Of a DNA stretch of 64,000 nt, positions 21,600 to 32,306 are shown in pieces (the stretch's first letter is position 1; the number at the start of each line of letters is the position of its first letter). Origin of the DNA: Isochrysis galbana (Eukaryota > Haptophyta > Isochrysidales > Isochrysidaceae); NCBI GenBank assembly GCA_018136815.1, contig CM030935.1, forward strand, positions 4,822,999-4,886,998, given 5' to 3'. Both the position numbers and the translations under genes were made by a program. The notes under the pieces are model-generated. The model was not told the origin of the DNA, made no database searches, and worked only from the letters and a program-made list of their open reading frames with translations.

Positions 21600-21963
21600 T
21601 CGTCGGTCCATCGGCCCCTAGCCGTCTGTCGTCTGTCGTTCTTCGTTCGTCGCTCTTGTTCTCGTTCTCGTTCCCGTTCTCGTCCCTCGTTCTCAATACT
21701 ACCTCAATACCAAACCTCTCCAATCCCTCAGCCCCAGCCTATCCATCCCGATCCGCCCAGCCATGTCCGCTCCGTCGTCGCGCTCGCCCTCGCCCAAGCC
21801 CGTCCTCCCGCCTTTCTCTGCTGAGGAGGTGGTCCAGCCCGTCATTGGCCACTCCCCAACTTCCGCCGCGCCTCTCGCCGCTTCCCTTCCGTTCCCTCCG
21901 TTCCCATCCGAGGCAGTGGTAACCTCGGATCCGTCACCCTCGCAGGCCCCTGCCTCCCGTTAG
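21600..21963 (+). mobile_element. Retroelement-like leader plus short ORF (copy 1)
   Basis: A leader with CGTTCTCGTTCTCGTTCCCG repeats precedes an ORF at 21763-21963 (MSAPSSRSPSPKPVLPPFSAEEVV and on, 66 codons). About 340 bp from 21600 recur in inverted orientation at 27696-28022 with high identity, including the ORF start. Repeat behaviour and a proline/serine-rich N-terminus suggest the 5' end of a gag-like gene of an LTR or LINE element. No catalytic domain is present. Confidence 0.4.
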
Positions 21964-22041
21964 AAATCCCAACAACAAGATTGCTGGGGTGGAAACCCAG
22001 TTGGTCGTTAGTCGTCAATGTCAATGTCCAATGCAGCTGTT

Positions 22042-22545
22042 GTAAGTACAGAGAGCGGGCCCCTAGGTACCCGGAGAATTGTTTGGGGTTGCAGACGGTG
22101 CGAGCGAGCGCAACCAACAGACTGTCAACGGCCGTGATTGAGGCATGCACCCATTTGCCACCCGTGCGTGCTCCTTCACGCCTGACGCGCTTTGCCCCTT
22201 ACACCAGCAAGGTACACAAAGAGAATGGTGCTGTGGGTACGGAGAGCGGGCGTCTCGGTACCCACAGCACCATTTGCCGTCGCAGACGGTGCGGGCAAGC
22301 ACCATCGCCCGCCTACCACTGGGCGTGGTTGAGGTGCATGACCCTTGAAGCCTGTCGCGCTTCGCCCGTCACACCTGCAACGCATACACAGAGAATGGTG
22401 CTGTGGGTACGGAGAGCGGGCGTCTCGGTACCCACAGCACCATTTGCCGTCGCAGACGGTGCGGGCGAGCACCATCGACCACCTACCGCCGGGCGTGGTT
22501 AAGGCGCGCGCCCGTTCGCCACCCGCGCTTTGCACGATAGCGCAG
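22042..22545. repeat. Tandem repeat of about 170 bp with perfect hairpins
   Basis: Three units. The first (about 22042-22212) is diverged. The second and third are nearly identical and offset by exactly 170 bp. Each of the last two carries a 49-bp hairpin (22225-22273 and 22395-22443): 16-bp perfect arms ATGGTGCTGTGGGTAC / GTACCCACAGCACCAT, with a further short GAGA/TCTC pairing in the loop. The hairpin is followed by TTGCCGTCGCAGACGGTGCGGGC. No ORF spans it convincingly. Confidence 0.8.
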
Positions 22546-23215
22546 AGCGACATCCCTCGTGGAAGTCGACTTCAAACACTGCCAGGGCCCCTCTCGCGGC
22601 TGACATCGATCTACGCCGGGATACTTACTCCTCCGCCAGCTTGAATTGAAGAGCCCACAGGCGCGCAGGTGCCATGTGCGGCTTCACGGGCTGGGGCTGG
22701 ACATATCTGAGGCCCCCAGCACCTCAAACCCGACGAGGCGATCGCTGGAATCCTAGACGGAGTGGGGGGGGGGGGGGGCGGAGTGGCAGAGGGGACCGCC
22801 AGAGAGCCCTTCTAGGGCTCCGCCAGCGGCCAACGTGAAAATCAAACCGTGAATTGGAGCAAAGTACGATGAATTCGTGCTACTTTGCAAACTCCAATTT
22901 TTGAGGTGCCCCGCACCTCCCCCACCGTGAAAATCGGACCGTGAAACTCAGATTTTCGGACCCCAATTTTCTCTCGGGGTTCGTATGCGTAAGCCCTTTT
23001 ATTTCGAAAAAAGTTTCTCGAAACTCTGGCCGGACCCAAGTCTGCGTCGGCCCGTCCCACCACGCGGCGGCGGCGGCCCCCCCCCCCCCCCCCCCCGGCC
23101 CCTTCCCCCCCCCCGACGGCGGGGGCCGCCATTTGAATCTCAGTGGCGACGGGAGCGTTCAAACGGGAGCGTCGGCCGTTTCAACGATTAAAACGTGGAC
23201 CCGTTTAAACGGTCT
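22546..23215. other. Intergenic with imperfect hairpin and G/C runs
   Basis: An imperfect inverted repeat at 22852-22899 (ATTGGAG-CAAAGTA ... TACTTTG-CTCCAAT) is followed by two CCGTGAAA(A)TC repeats and a run of about 18 C (23077-23098). No gene seen. Confidence 0.45.
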
Positions 23216-23798
23216 GCGGGGGGCGCGCGGGGGGCGCGCGCGGGGGGAGCGCGGGGGGGGGGAATCGAGAGAGTGGGCGAGAGAGAGAGGATTCTCGATG
23301 GGAGAGAGAGAGAACGGAAGAGAGAGAGAGAGAGGAGAGAGGGGGGGGAGGAGAGAGAGGAGAGAGAGGGAGGGAGAGAGAGGAGAGGAGGGGGGAGGGA
23401 GGGAGGGGGAGGGAGAGAGGGAGAGGGAGGGAGGGAGGGAAGAACATCGGAGAGAGGGGTGAGAGAAAGAGGAGAGAGAGAAGAGAGAGGCGGTGGGGGG
23501 CGGAGGGCGGGAAGCGGGACAGGGGGGGAGAGAGAGAGAGAGAGAGGCGGGAAGGGGACGCGCCGCGCGCGAGGGAAAGAGAGAGAGAGAGAGAAGAAAA
23601 GGCCGACGAGCTTCTGCGCGCGGGGGGGGGGGAGGAGGGGGGAGGGGGGGAAGATGGAGGGGGAGAGGGGGGAGGAGAGGCCCAAAATAAGAGGAGAAGA
23701 GGAGGAGGAGAAGGAGAAGAGAGAGAAGAGAGAGAAGAGAGTGAAAAGAGAGAGGGAGGGAGGGAGGGAGGGAGAGAGAGAGAAGAGAGGGAGGGAGG

Positions 23799-23847
<49 letters not shown>

Positions 23848-23855
23848 CGGGGAGG
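23216..23855. repeat. Purine-rich GA/GGA tract
   Basis: About 640 bp almost purely A/G on the plus strand, ending in (GA)n at 23803-23846. Overlapping long Arg/Gly/Glu frames are artefacts of the repeat. It is followed by a CT-rich leader directly before the gene at 24056. Confidence 0.9.
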
Positions 23856-24055
23856 AGAGCCACGTCACATCTCGCGCCCTATCTCTCTCTCTATCTTCGT
23901 CTTCTTCCCTCTTCTCTCTTCTTCTCTCTTCTCCCTTCTCTCTCATCTGGTCTCTTCTCTCCCCTTCTCTTACTCTCTCTCGCCTCTCTCCCTCGCTCTC
24001 TTCCTCTCCCCGTCTCTCCTCCCCCCCACCCCCCACCCCTTTCCCTCTCTCTCCG

Positions 24056-24919
24056 ATGCTGCACCTCTCTCTTCTCGTCGCCTGCCCCGCGCTCAACCTC
24101 TCGCCCATTCGCGCGCCTCGCGCCGCTGCGCCCACCATGCAGCTCGCCCTCCAGCAGCAGCAGCAGACCCAGCGCCTCTCACGCTCTTCCGACTTTGCCT
24201 CCCGCTACTCGAACAGCCTTGCTCCGCCAGTCCCTCAGGCCAACACCAGCATCCTCGTTCAGGGAGGATCCCTTCGCACCTGGTCCTACCGCTCGCCCGC
24301 TGTCGAGCAGGTCCAGGTCGAGCTCGTCACCGAGGGACGACCGCTGGATGCCGACATCGAGCTCTGGCACGGCCCCGACAACACGCCCGTCAAGATGCGC
24401 GTCTACAACGAGGACGGGGCCTTGCGCCCGTTCAACGCGGTGATCGAGACACCGCGCGGGCCCAACACCGTCGCCATCCGCAACATCGGGCAGCTCGAGT
24501 TTCCCTTCTCTGCCGACGTGCGTGCAGACCGCATCGAGCAGCCTTCGCCCGATGTCCTCGACCGCTCCATGATTATCCAGGGCGGCGCCCTCCGCACCTA
24601 CCCCTTCGACCCGTCGGTCGACGCGGTCCAGGTCTTCATCAAGACCGACGGCCGCCCTCTCAACGCGCGCATTGAGCTCCTCCAGGGCCCGAACAACAAC
24701 AAGCAGGTAATCGAGCTCTACACGGAGGATGGCCTCAACCGCCCCTTTTTCTGCATCCTCAACACGCCGGGCTCGGGCAACGTCGTCCGCGTCGTCAACA
24801 CCGCGCCGGTTGAGTTCCCCATGACTGCCGCCGTCGTCGCCCATCTGATCAGCAATGACATGTCCTCCACCGCGGTTCTCGGCGGCGACGTCGTCATCGG
24901 CGGCAACCTCAACTGGTAA
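24056..24919 (+). CDS. Two-repeat protein with plastid-type N-terminus
   Basis: A single exon of 287 residues. MLHLSLLVACPALNLSPI looks like a signal peptide; RAPRAAAPTMQLALQQQQQ looks like a transit segment, so plastid import across extra membranes is inferred. The mature part has two homologous halves: half 1 ILVQGGSLRTWSYRSP, then VELVTEGRPLDADIELWHG; half 2 MIIQGGALRTYPFDPS, then VFIKTDGRPLNARIELLQG. Each continues with an (Y/V)xEDGxxRPF motif and an NTV/NVVRxxN strand. I recall proteins of this pattern in photosynthetic stramenopiles and haptophytes without assigned function. The start at 24056 is preferred over 24136 because only it gives the signal peptide. Confidence 0.75.
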   Translation: MLHLSLLVACPALNLSPIRAPRAAAPTMQLALQQQQQTQRLSRSSDFASRYSNSLAPPVPQANTSILVQGGSLRTWSYRSPAVEQVQVELVTEGRPLDADIELWHGPDNTPVKMRVYNEDGALRPFNAVIETPRGPNTVAIRNIGQLEFPFSADVRADRIEQPSPDVLDRSMIIQGGALRTYPFDPSVDAVQVFIKTDGRPLNARIELLQGPNNNKQVIELYTEDGLNRPFFCILNTPGSGNVVRVVNTAPVEFPMTAAVVAHLISNDMSSTAVLGGDVVIGGNLNW

Positions 24920-25555
24920 GCCTTCGGTGCTCCGCGCTAGGCTTGGAGCGAAGAGGCACACCCGGGCCCGCCACCTCCGCTTGTTTTGGCAACGAGAGCC
25001 GCCGCAGTCCCGTCGAGAATGGCGTATTCTACTTGAACTGGCGTGCACTACCATGGACCAGGCCGTCACACCCCTTTTGAGACGTCGGGAGGCAAGAGCT
25101 ACTCGTTAGCCTTGCTCGCTGAGCCGGGAGCAACAATGTTTTTGCGTCGCGTTCCGGCCGCCGTCTCCATAACACTTTCTTCTAGCACCACATTCCCGCT
25201 CTACGCCACGCCCTCGCATGGGCCGAGATCGAGGTATTTCTGAATCTTGTGAATGTTCGAGTTCCTTGTGGCCCGCATGTGACATGCGAGTTGCCGGAGG
25301 CTCTAGGCCAACACGCGCATGCAGGACCGGCTAGCGGTTGTAGCTCCTGCGTTGTGTGTGGCGTCTGCATTCTTCCGCTTGTCCCTTAGCCTAATTATTT
25401 ATTTAGATTTTCAGTCCATCAGCCGCCGGCCAGGAATTCAACTAGCAACTAGTGCAGCTAGTAGTGATTGAAAGAGCAGGTCGCGTTAAAAAAAAACCTT
25501 CTAATATTCTTACCGCTTACCGCACTCGCGGCGAATGGAACCACTACCTACTACA
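24920..25555. other. 3' flank, no recognisable gene
   Basis: Mixed composition; no motif, repeat or frame that I can support. Confidence 0.5.
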
Positions 25556-26240
25556 CGTAGCATACTTTCTACACCCCCACTCCCCCGGCCCTTCTCCCCC
25601 CGCCATAAGGCGGCTCCCCCCGTGCACTACTAGGGGGATAGGGGTGAAGGGCTTAGATATGGTCCGGTGGCCCGCGCCCCCCCCCGGTGATCTTTCCCCC
25701 CTTCCTCCTGTGTCTCCGAGTGGGCGGCCGACTCTGTCCCGACTTATCCTGTAAGCAGGAGCGGGACTTACCAATTTTTCGGTGAGCGGAGCTCTCGCTC
25801 CGCCCACCCCCTTCTGCGCGCTCTCTCTCCCCTTTCCTGCGGCACGCGCGATGGCGCGCCTGCGGCAGGCCTGCAGCTGCCCTCTGGCGGCCCCTGGAGG
25901 CTCCTGGAGGCCAGCTCAGGGGGCAGAGGAGGCTGGGGCTGGGCCCTGGCCTCCCCTGCCTCCCCCTCGCTGGCGCTCCTGAGCCTCTGGGGCCCCCAAT
26001 CTGCACCTGTCTGCCTGTCGACCAGGGGGGGAGGGGGGGTTGGAGCAATGGGCTTGTCACGAGGGGCCAGGATGGGCGAATCAGGCGAGCCTGTGGCCTG
26101 TGGGGAAGGGAGTGGGTCAGTAGGGCAGTGGCCTCCTGGCAAGCCATCAGGCGTGCCAGGAGGATGAGTGGTTCCTCCCCCATGGCAGGGGAGGAGTGGA
26201 GAGAGGGGAGAGGGGGGGGCTCGTGCCCCCCCATGGGGCA
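25556..26240. repeat. Dispersed GC-rich repeat, family R1
   Basis: Shares with 47240-47625, same orientation, a segment reading CAGCTCAGGGGGCAG(A/G)(G/T)GAGGCTGGGGC, the following CCTCGCTGGC(G/T)CTC, a GTCGAC(C/A) box, and a 3' part ending GGGG...GCCCCCC-ATGG. Between are GC-rich spacers. Probably a non-autonomous element; ends not resolved. Confidence 0.55.
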
Positions 26241-26412
26241 ACCAAGTATAAACTTAGTTGGAGGTCGCGTTACGTAGGAAGAGGACCCATATTCGACGGA
26301 ACGTGACCTGAAAAAGGAGATTATGCAATTGGAAACATGGGTCCCTGCACTGAGCCGCTGGCCGAAGCTAGGCGCAGGTGAAGATGTCCCCGCAGGCCCT
26401 GCACCCTGCAGA

Positions 26413-27344
26413 GCAGCCCGCAGCTAGATTAGAGGGAGTACTCATGAGTATGAGTAGAGTAGTGCCCAAAGTGGCACTATGCATACTCATGAGTAGGGCA
26501 ACGAGGGGAGTACTCATACTCATGAGTTGTGCCATCCTCAAATACTCAACTCAACTCACTTATTTACTCTGAGTACCATGGCAAATGCGGCGGGCCGGCG
26601 GGCGAGCGACGCGCGCGTGCGAGGGGGCCGAGGGGCGAGCGAGCGAGTGAGCGAGCGCTCGCAAGGAACTGGAAAAGTAGAAATGAAAAGAAAAGATATG
26701 AAACAGCTACACACTATACACACTATACATACGACACACACACATGGACACACTAGAGACGGAGCAAGGAGCGCAGCAGCGCACAGCACACGCGCACACG
26801 CGTGACACGCAAGCGCCATCCCAGCTTCAGCTACCATCAACCGTCTCAGTTAAGCGTCTTCTTCCTCGTCATCGTCTACTGTGCCTGTGCCCGCCTTGCG
26901 ATACTCGCTCCAATAGCGAGTTGTCGCTGCTGCCTCTTCGATCGTGCCATCCCGATGCGAGAGGAGGCGGGGGCTGAGGTGGGGGGTGGGACAGATGGCA
27001 CGCGAGATGCGAACGAGCTAGGCCGCCAGGCCCGCCAGGCCGCCAGGCCGAGCCAGCAAGCCAACCAGCAGCGAGCTGGGGCCGCGTTCGCCGTCGCACG
27101 TAGCTCGTCGGCCGCCGATATGCGATATCCGTCCCCCCCGAAGGTATAAATATAAAGTATAAATAAATAAATGGAGTAGCGTAACTGTCACTCATGTACT
27201 CATGAGTAGTGAGTATACTCATGAGTAAACGGATTGTCATTTACTTATACTCATGAGTAGGCCAGAGGGGGAACTATTCATACTCATGAATTGGGCGAAT
27301 TCCAACTACTCAACTCAACTCATTCTAATCTAGCTGCGGGCTGC
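26413..27344. mobile_element. Palindrome-rich element with inverted ends
   Basis: GCAGCCCGCAGCTAGATTAG at 26413 recurs inverted at 27325-27344 (the match extends slightly outward). Both flanks carry copies of the perfect palindrome TACTCATGAGTA (26439, 26484, 27197, 27216, 27248; one-mismatch copy at 26517). A direct repeat of about 85 bp containing ACTCAACTCAACTCA occurs at about 26480-26570 and 27243-27327. The core of about 600 bp is non-coding (GAGC-rich, then CACA-rich). Likely a non-autonomous DNA transposon or fold-back element. Confidence 0.55.
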
Positions 27345-27695
27345 TGCAGAGACCCTGGCAGAGCCCGGCGGGGGCGGGCGTGCGGACACATGTCACGGGT
27401 GGTTTTGCGTGGTGTGCACCCTAGAACTTACATTGGGATGAGAGGGGGGAAGGGCCGCATGAGTCGAGCCGTGATCTCCCCCCTTCTCTCCTTGTTCGCT
27501 TGTGTGAGTCTCCTACGCAATCCTCCTGTGCAGCAGCTCCATATCACAAGGAGGCCGCAGCGCGGCCCCCTGTGGCTTGAGGATGAGACCGCGGCGCGGC
27601 GCGCCGCGCATCCTGTTACTTCATCACAAGTCAAAAGATACCAAAGGGGGCCACTGACCACACAGGGCACACTAATAGTATCACGCGCAGATCGC

Positions 27696-28022
27696 AGATC
27701 TGACGGATCCGAGGTTACCACTACCTCAGATGGGGCAACAGAGGGGACGGAAGGGAAGCGGCGAGAGGCGCGGCGGAAGTTGGGGGGTGGCCAATGACGG
27801 GCCGGACCACCTCCTCAGCAGAGAAAGGCGGGAGGACGGGCTTGGGCGAGGGCGAGCGCGACGACGGAGCGGACATGGCTTGAGGCTGAGGGAGTGGTGA
27901 GGTTTGGTATTGAGGTGGTGTTGAGAACCGAGGGACGAGAACGGGAACGAGAACGAAAACGAGAGCGACGAACGAGGAACGACAGACGACAGACGGCCAG
28001 GGGCCGTTGGACCGCCTCTCTC
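27696..28022 (-). mobile_element. Retroelement-like leader plus short ORF (copy 2, inverted)
   Basis: Inverted copy of 21600-21940: the same CGTTCTCG repeat leader and a start at 27876 (MSAPSSRSPSPKPVLPPFSA), diverging after the block GTGGTAACCTCGGATCCGTC (27700-27719). Only short frames remain. Confidence 0.45.
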
Positions 28023-29114
28023 GTATGGCTTTTGGGAGGGGGTGGTGATGTGTTGGGATGAGTGCGCTACTCTCCCTCTCTCCCCCTCCTCCCATCTCTC
28101 TCATCTCTCTCCTCCCTCCGCTTGTGTGCTGCAAGACTCATATATATCCCACTCGCCGACACAATGTAGGCTCTCAAGGCACAACTCGCATGCCATGGGG
28201 ACGTCCAAAGGGGCTCGTGGCTCTCACAGGCGCAGTGGCACAACTTCACGATGTCAGATGTCACCTCCAGGATGGTTTTCGAAGTACTATTACAAGAAAG
28301 TCAACACCCTACGCCTACGCCCTCCTCGATGGCGCAAGGTCGCCTTCAAGGTCACCGAGTTGATCCCGTGCACCTCCACCATGGCCACCAAGGAGGTTCA
28401 GACGACTGGAGCACTCAGCCCATCCTTGACACCCCCACAACCCGGCCCCCCACGTAGCGCACAAGGGGGGAGTCGCAAGCGGCAGGTTGAGGGCGAAAAG
28501 TTTAGGGGGCTACAGCGTGAGAACACGCTAGAGTCCCAAACCCAAAGCCACGTGCGAGGCGTGAATATTATTATGAGGTTTTTATGGCATAGTATATAGT
28601 ATGGTAGTGCGTGGGGCGTAGGGCTGCGCTTCCCGTGCACCCCATCGTGAATGCATCAACCCCACTGCCGCTCCAAATACCCTACTACGGTTGACCGAGC
28701 CCGATGATGGACCCGAAATCAAGCAAGATCGTCGTCACGCCCGCGCACTGGGTGGTGGTACAGCACACAGGCAGAGCTATCGGGGTGACTGTGGACTACC
28801 GGTCACGCAAGCACGTCGGCACTCAATATCTTCCTCCTCCCCTACCTTTGCTAAAAAACGCAACAATCGCAGGGCCTTGCCCGCGGTCCAAAGGGCCTTA
28901 GTCGCCTCCACCAGACTCTCTGGCGCGAGAGGAAGCATACTTTGGAGCATGCCGTGCGACAATATTCCGTGGGAACACCATCCAACCCCGGTGGCGCTCG
29001 AGCCAAGGGCTTGCGGCATGCCCGACGGGCTCTGCGACGTTGGCTCGCCCGCCCTATGTTAGGTAGACTGGCAAGAGCAAGCCGCTAGCGCCGGTGGTCG
29101 CTGCCTTCCCCTCG
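28023..29114. other. No recognisable gene
   Basis: Short CT tract (28070-28110), then mixed sequence. A plus frame at 28704-28901 (MMDPKSSKIVVTPAHWVVVQ and on) looks faintly protein-like but has no family match that I know and stops early. Confidence 0.4.
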
Positions 29115-29778
29115 TCACCTCGATGATGCCAGCGGCGGCTTCGCTCCGAGCCGAGGCGGAGGGGGCTTCCGCGTGGCTGTGGGAGCTGGAATGCGCGGAC
29201 CGCCAGCGATCCCGGAGCTCGACAGTGGGGGCGGCGGCGGCGGAGGCGCTCCTTTTGGGGGCGGTGGCGTGCTCGCCGAGGTTGTTCCAAAGCTACCGAG
29301 CCCAAAGCTCTGCGTCCCACTGCTTGCGTCGACGTCTAGCGAGATGCGGACACACACGTCCGCCCCAAACTGGCCGACATTGTCCAGGACCGTCAGGTCG
29401 AGCTTGCCATTCGATGCCCGGATTGGGTCATGTAACAGAAGCGACGATTCTTGCACCGGCGAGCCAGGCCGGAGCGCGGGGCCGGTGGGCTTTGCGCTGC
29501 GGCAACTGGCGAGTTGCAGTGTGGTGGCATCCTGCGCGATGCGCGCGCGGTGGTATGCCAGCTTGTTCTCGACAAGACGCAGCCGGGCGTCCACAGCATC
29601 CACTGCGCCGCCTTGTGCCTCGACTATGTCCGAGAGGCTGGTGGCCGCTTCCACGATGTGGCGGCTCACGGTGGCGAGCGCGTCGACCAAGTAAGTCTGC
29701 GCTTGCGAGATCGCCTCCTCCGGGTCGTCCTGGAGAAAGGACTCCTCGCACCACTCGACGATCGCCTGAAGGTTGGAA
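29115..29778 (-). CDS. Abi-family protein (WAVE/SCAR complex), main exon
   Basis: An acceptor CCACAG at 29784-29779 opens an exon reading SNLQAIVEWCEESFLQDDPEEAI, then AQTYLVDALATVSRHIVEAATSLSDIVEAQ and RLVENKLAYHRARIAQDATTLQL. This is the N-terminal helical block of Abl-interactor proteins, which forms a coiled bundle with WAVE and Brk1 and activates Arp2/3-driven actin assembly. A Ser/Pro-rich tail with poly-proline ([15 protein letters not shown]) follows, as in Abi proteins, ending LASSR-stop; there is no SH3 domain. The upstream exon ends at a GTGAGC donor (about 29829) and the proposed intron is 50 nt. The true start is not resolved: an ATG near 29941 stays in phase but its product does not look like an Abi N-terminus. 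Confidence 0.7.
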
Positions 29779-30400
29779 CTGTGGCGAATTTCAGCGGTCG
29801 CGAAGGGGGAGGGCGTCAGTTGGCTCACCCGCATGCCCCGTCTGTGGCCCCCTCCCCCCTCCACACATCCCTGGCTCTGAGACAATGATGAGCCGCTCGC
29901 CCCGCCGTTTCTTGCTTCCCATGCACCGTCTCCTCTATCATTCTCTCCATCCCGACCTCCTTCAGCCCCCAAGTCCCCCTCATCCCCACAACAACCCCGA
30001 CCTCAGGGAATAGCCCGCCAACCCCTCACCAAACCCCAGCCTTCCACAGCTCGCCCACAGCCCGCCACAGCCCATCTCCTTTCCCCCTACCCCAAACTCC
30101 AACCGCCACGTCTAGCTCGCCTTCACCCCCCCTTCTCGCCTCGCCTCCCCCCTGCTCCCTCCCCCTCTCCCCATTCCCGCCGCTTCAACAACCCCCCCCC
30201 TTCCAGCTCTCCCCAACCCCCGACCCCAACCACCGCCGCGTACCCCTTCCCCGCCGTCTCCCCCTGCATCTTCTTCTCCCCCTCTCTCTCTTCCCAGAAG
30301 CGCCCCCGCACCGCCCCCCTGCGTCCTCCCCCAAAGCCCACTCACCAGTCCGCCCGCAGCTCTGCCGCGACAGAGCCCATCCGAGAGAGAGAGATAGATA

Positions 30401-30521
<121 letters not shown>

Positions 30522-30923
30522 GAGACGAGACGAGACAAGAGAGAGACGCCGCGCGCGCAGCAGTAGCAGTGGGCCGGCGGGTGGGTGGGGGCGAAGGGGT
30601 TCACGCCAAGCAAGGCAGAGCGCGCACGCTCGCTCACTCGCCCTCTCCCTCCCTCCCTCCCTCCGTCTCCCTCTCTCTCTCTCTCCCCTCCGCCCCAACG
30701 GAGAGAGAGGAGGGACAGCCCCACACCCACGAGACGACGACGAGGAGAAGTAAATGGTGGACGCTCTCTGCTGCGGTTTATCAATGGTTCGAGTCCTTTT
30801 TCCCTCTTACAGCCACGGCAGTCCTCCCACATCACGAACACGGTTGTTGTGGCAGCTGGCAGGGAGATCGATTATGGGAAACAGAGAGTATTTTCATGGA
30901 CGCGGACCCCGTCTGCGGGGCCA

Positions 30924-30954
<31 letters not shown>

Positions 30955-31134
30955 CCCCCCCCCCCCCCCCCGGTAGCAAGGGGCTCCACCGGGGGAGGGC
31001 AAGTTGGTCCCCCAATTAGACGAGATTTCTAACCTTAGAAAGCTAGGCTTAGTCTGCTGCTCGTTACACCAAAACTACTTAATAAGTAAAAGCATAACAA
31101 GTTATAAAGCAATATGAATATGAACAGCGTGTTG

Positions 31135-32306
31135 CGATGTGGTGATAATAATAATATAACTGAGCATTAGTACCACTACTCTCACTAGCCCTGGTGCTAA
31201 CACGACAACCCTCAGCGCACCTGCCCGTACACACACCTTAGCGCGTGTTGATGCCACAGACACACAGACACATACACATACACCCATGCCCCCCTTCAAA
31301 TTTCCCCTCTCGCAAGCCCCCGGCTCCCATTCTAACTCCCCACAAGTTATAACGGGTGAAAACCCAGTAAGGCGAACCGACCTACGTCGGCCGACTCACT
31401 AGGAAAAAGCACCGGGGGGGGGGGGGGGGGGAGAGGAACTCTCTCGTCAACAAAGAGGATCGGCCCTTACCAGCTCGCGCCCCTAGATGGGAAATACGAC
31501 ATTCCTGAGGAAGGCGACAGGGCGCACACGTTACACGTTAAAAATTCCTGCCTCCCTACCGTCTACCGTTAAAAATCCTGCCTCCGTCGCCTTGCCAAGA
31601 CACTTCCTCTGCCTTCCTGCCGGCTTCCTTGCCAGTTCCCTTCGCCCCGGTTTCCCGCTTGTCTCGAAATCGGTTTCACCTCATCAAGACCAAGCTTAGA
31701 GGGGAAACTCCCCCCGTCCAGTTCCGTTGTTCCGTTACCGTTACGCAAAAATCTCGTTCATCTCGTCGGGCCATCAGGCCATCTCGTTCATCTCGCCGGG
31801 CCATCAAGAGGCAAGAGGCCATTTCGTTCATCTCGTTCTCGTTCATCTCGTTACATCTCGTCGTCGGGCGGGCCCTCGGGCCATCTCGTTACAATCCAAG
31901 CTGCGGCTTTGATTTCCACAATTTAGAGACAAAAATGCAGGATTCCGCTTGCAGAAGGCTCACGAGGTCGCTCGTGATAAAGTCGGGGGGTGTCGCATTC
32001 GCGATGTCTCAAAAGCAAAGAGAAATAACAGTAAAGACAAGCAGTAGCATACCCTAAGATCTAGTGATAAAACCTCAATCTTGAGTGCGAATTTGCACCC
32101 TTAGAAGTTAAAAGTCCTGTTTGACCGCCCTATTACCTATTAAGGGCCGTTCTTCTTCACGACGAGAGCCCCCCCCCCCCCCCCCCCCCCCCGTTGCTTT
32201 TTCTTGGTGAGTCGCCCGACGTAGGTCGGTCCGCCTCACTGGGTTTTCCCTCATTGTAACTTGTGGGGAGTTGGAACGGGAGCCGGGGGTTTGCGAGGGG
32301 GGAGAC
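31135..32306. mobile_element. DNA element with long inverted arms (left arm, core, inner right arm)
   Basis: The left arm (about 31135-31470) and the reverse complement of 32140-32306 plus 43175-43330 align over about 330 bp: CTGAGC(A/G)TTAGT(A/G)CCACTACT, CCCTCAGCGCAC(C/T)TGCCCGTACAC, CCCCGGCTCCC, AACTCCCCACAAGTTA, GACCTACGTCGG, a poly-G run, and CGGCCCTTA. The right arm is cut between 32306 and 43170 by the LTR retrotransposon. The core (31470-32140) is non-coding. It holds degenerate CTCGTTCATCTCG repeats, a copy of another MITE's end (CCTAGATGGGAAATACG, 31482-31498) and an orphan retroelement tract at 31982-32000. Outer ends are not exactly defined. Confidence 0.65.

Noticed and set aside
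22042-22545. CRISPR-like array
   Set aside because: Only three long (170 bp) units with palindromes and no spacers; this is eukaryotic DNA.
23159-23863. Long ORFs in both directions over the purine tract
   Set aside because: Low-complexity artefacts. Only the last 288 codons of the plus frame (from 24056) are a real gene.
28251-28640. Short ORFs on both strands
   Set aside because: No family features and inconsistent with any splice partner.
30787-30797. GGTTCGAGTCC, a perfect tRNA B-box
   Set aside because: No T-stem pairing, no A-box at the right distance, and no cloverleaf could be drawn.
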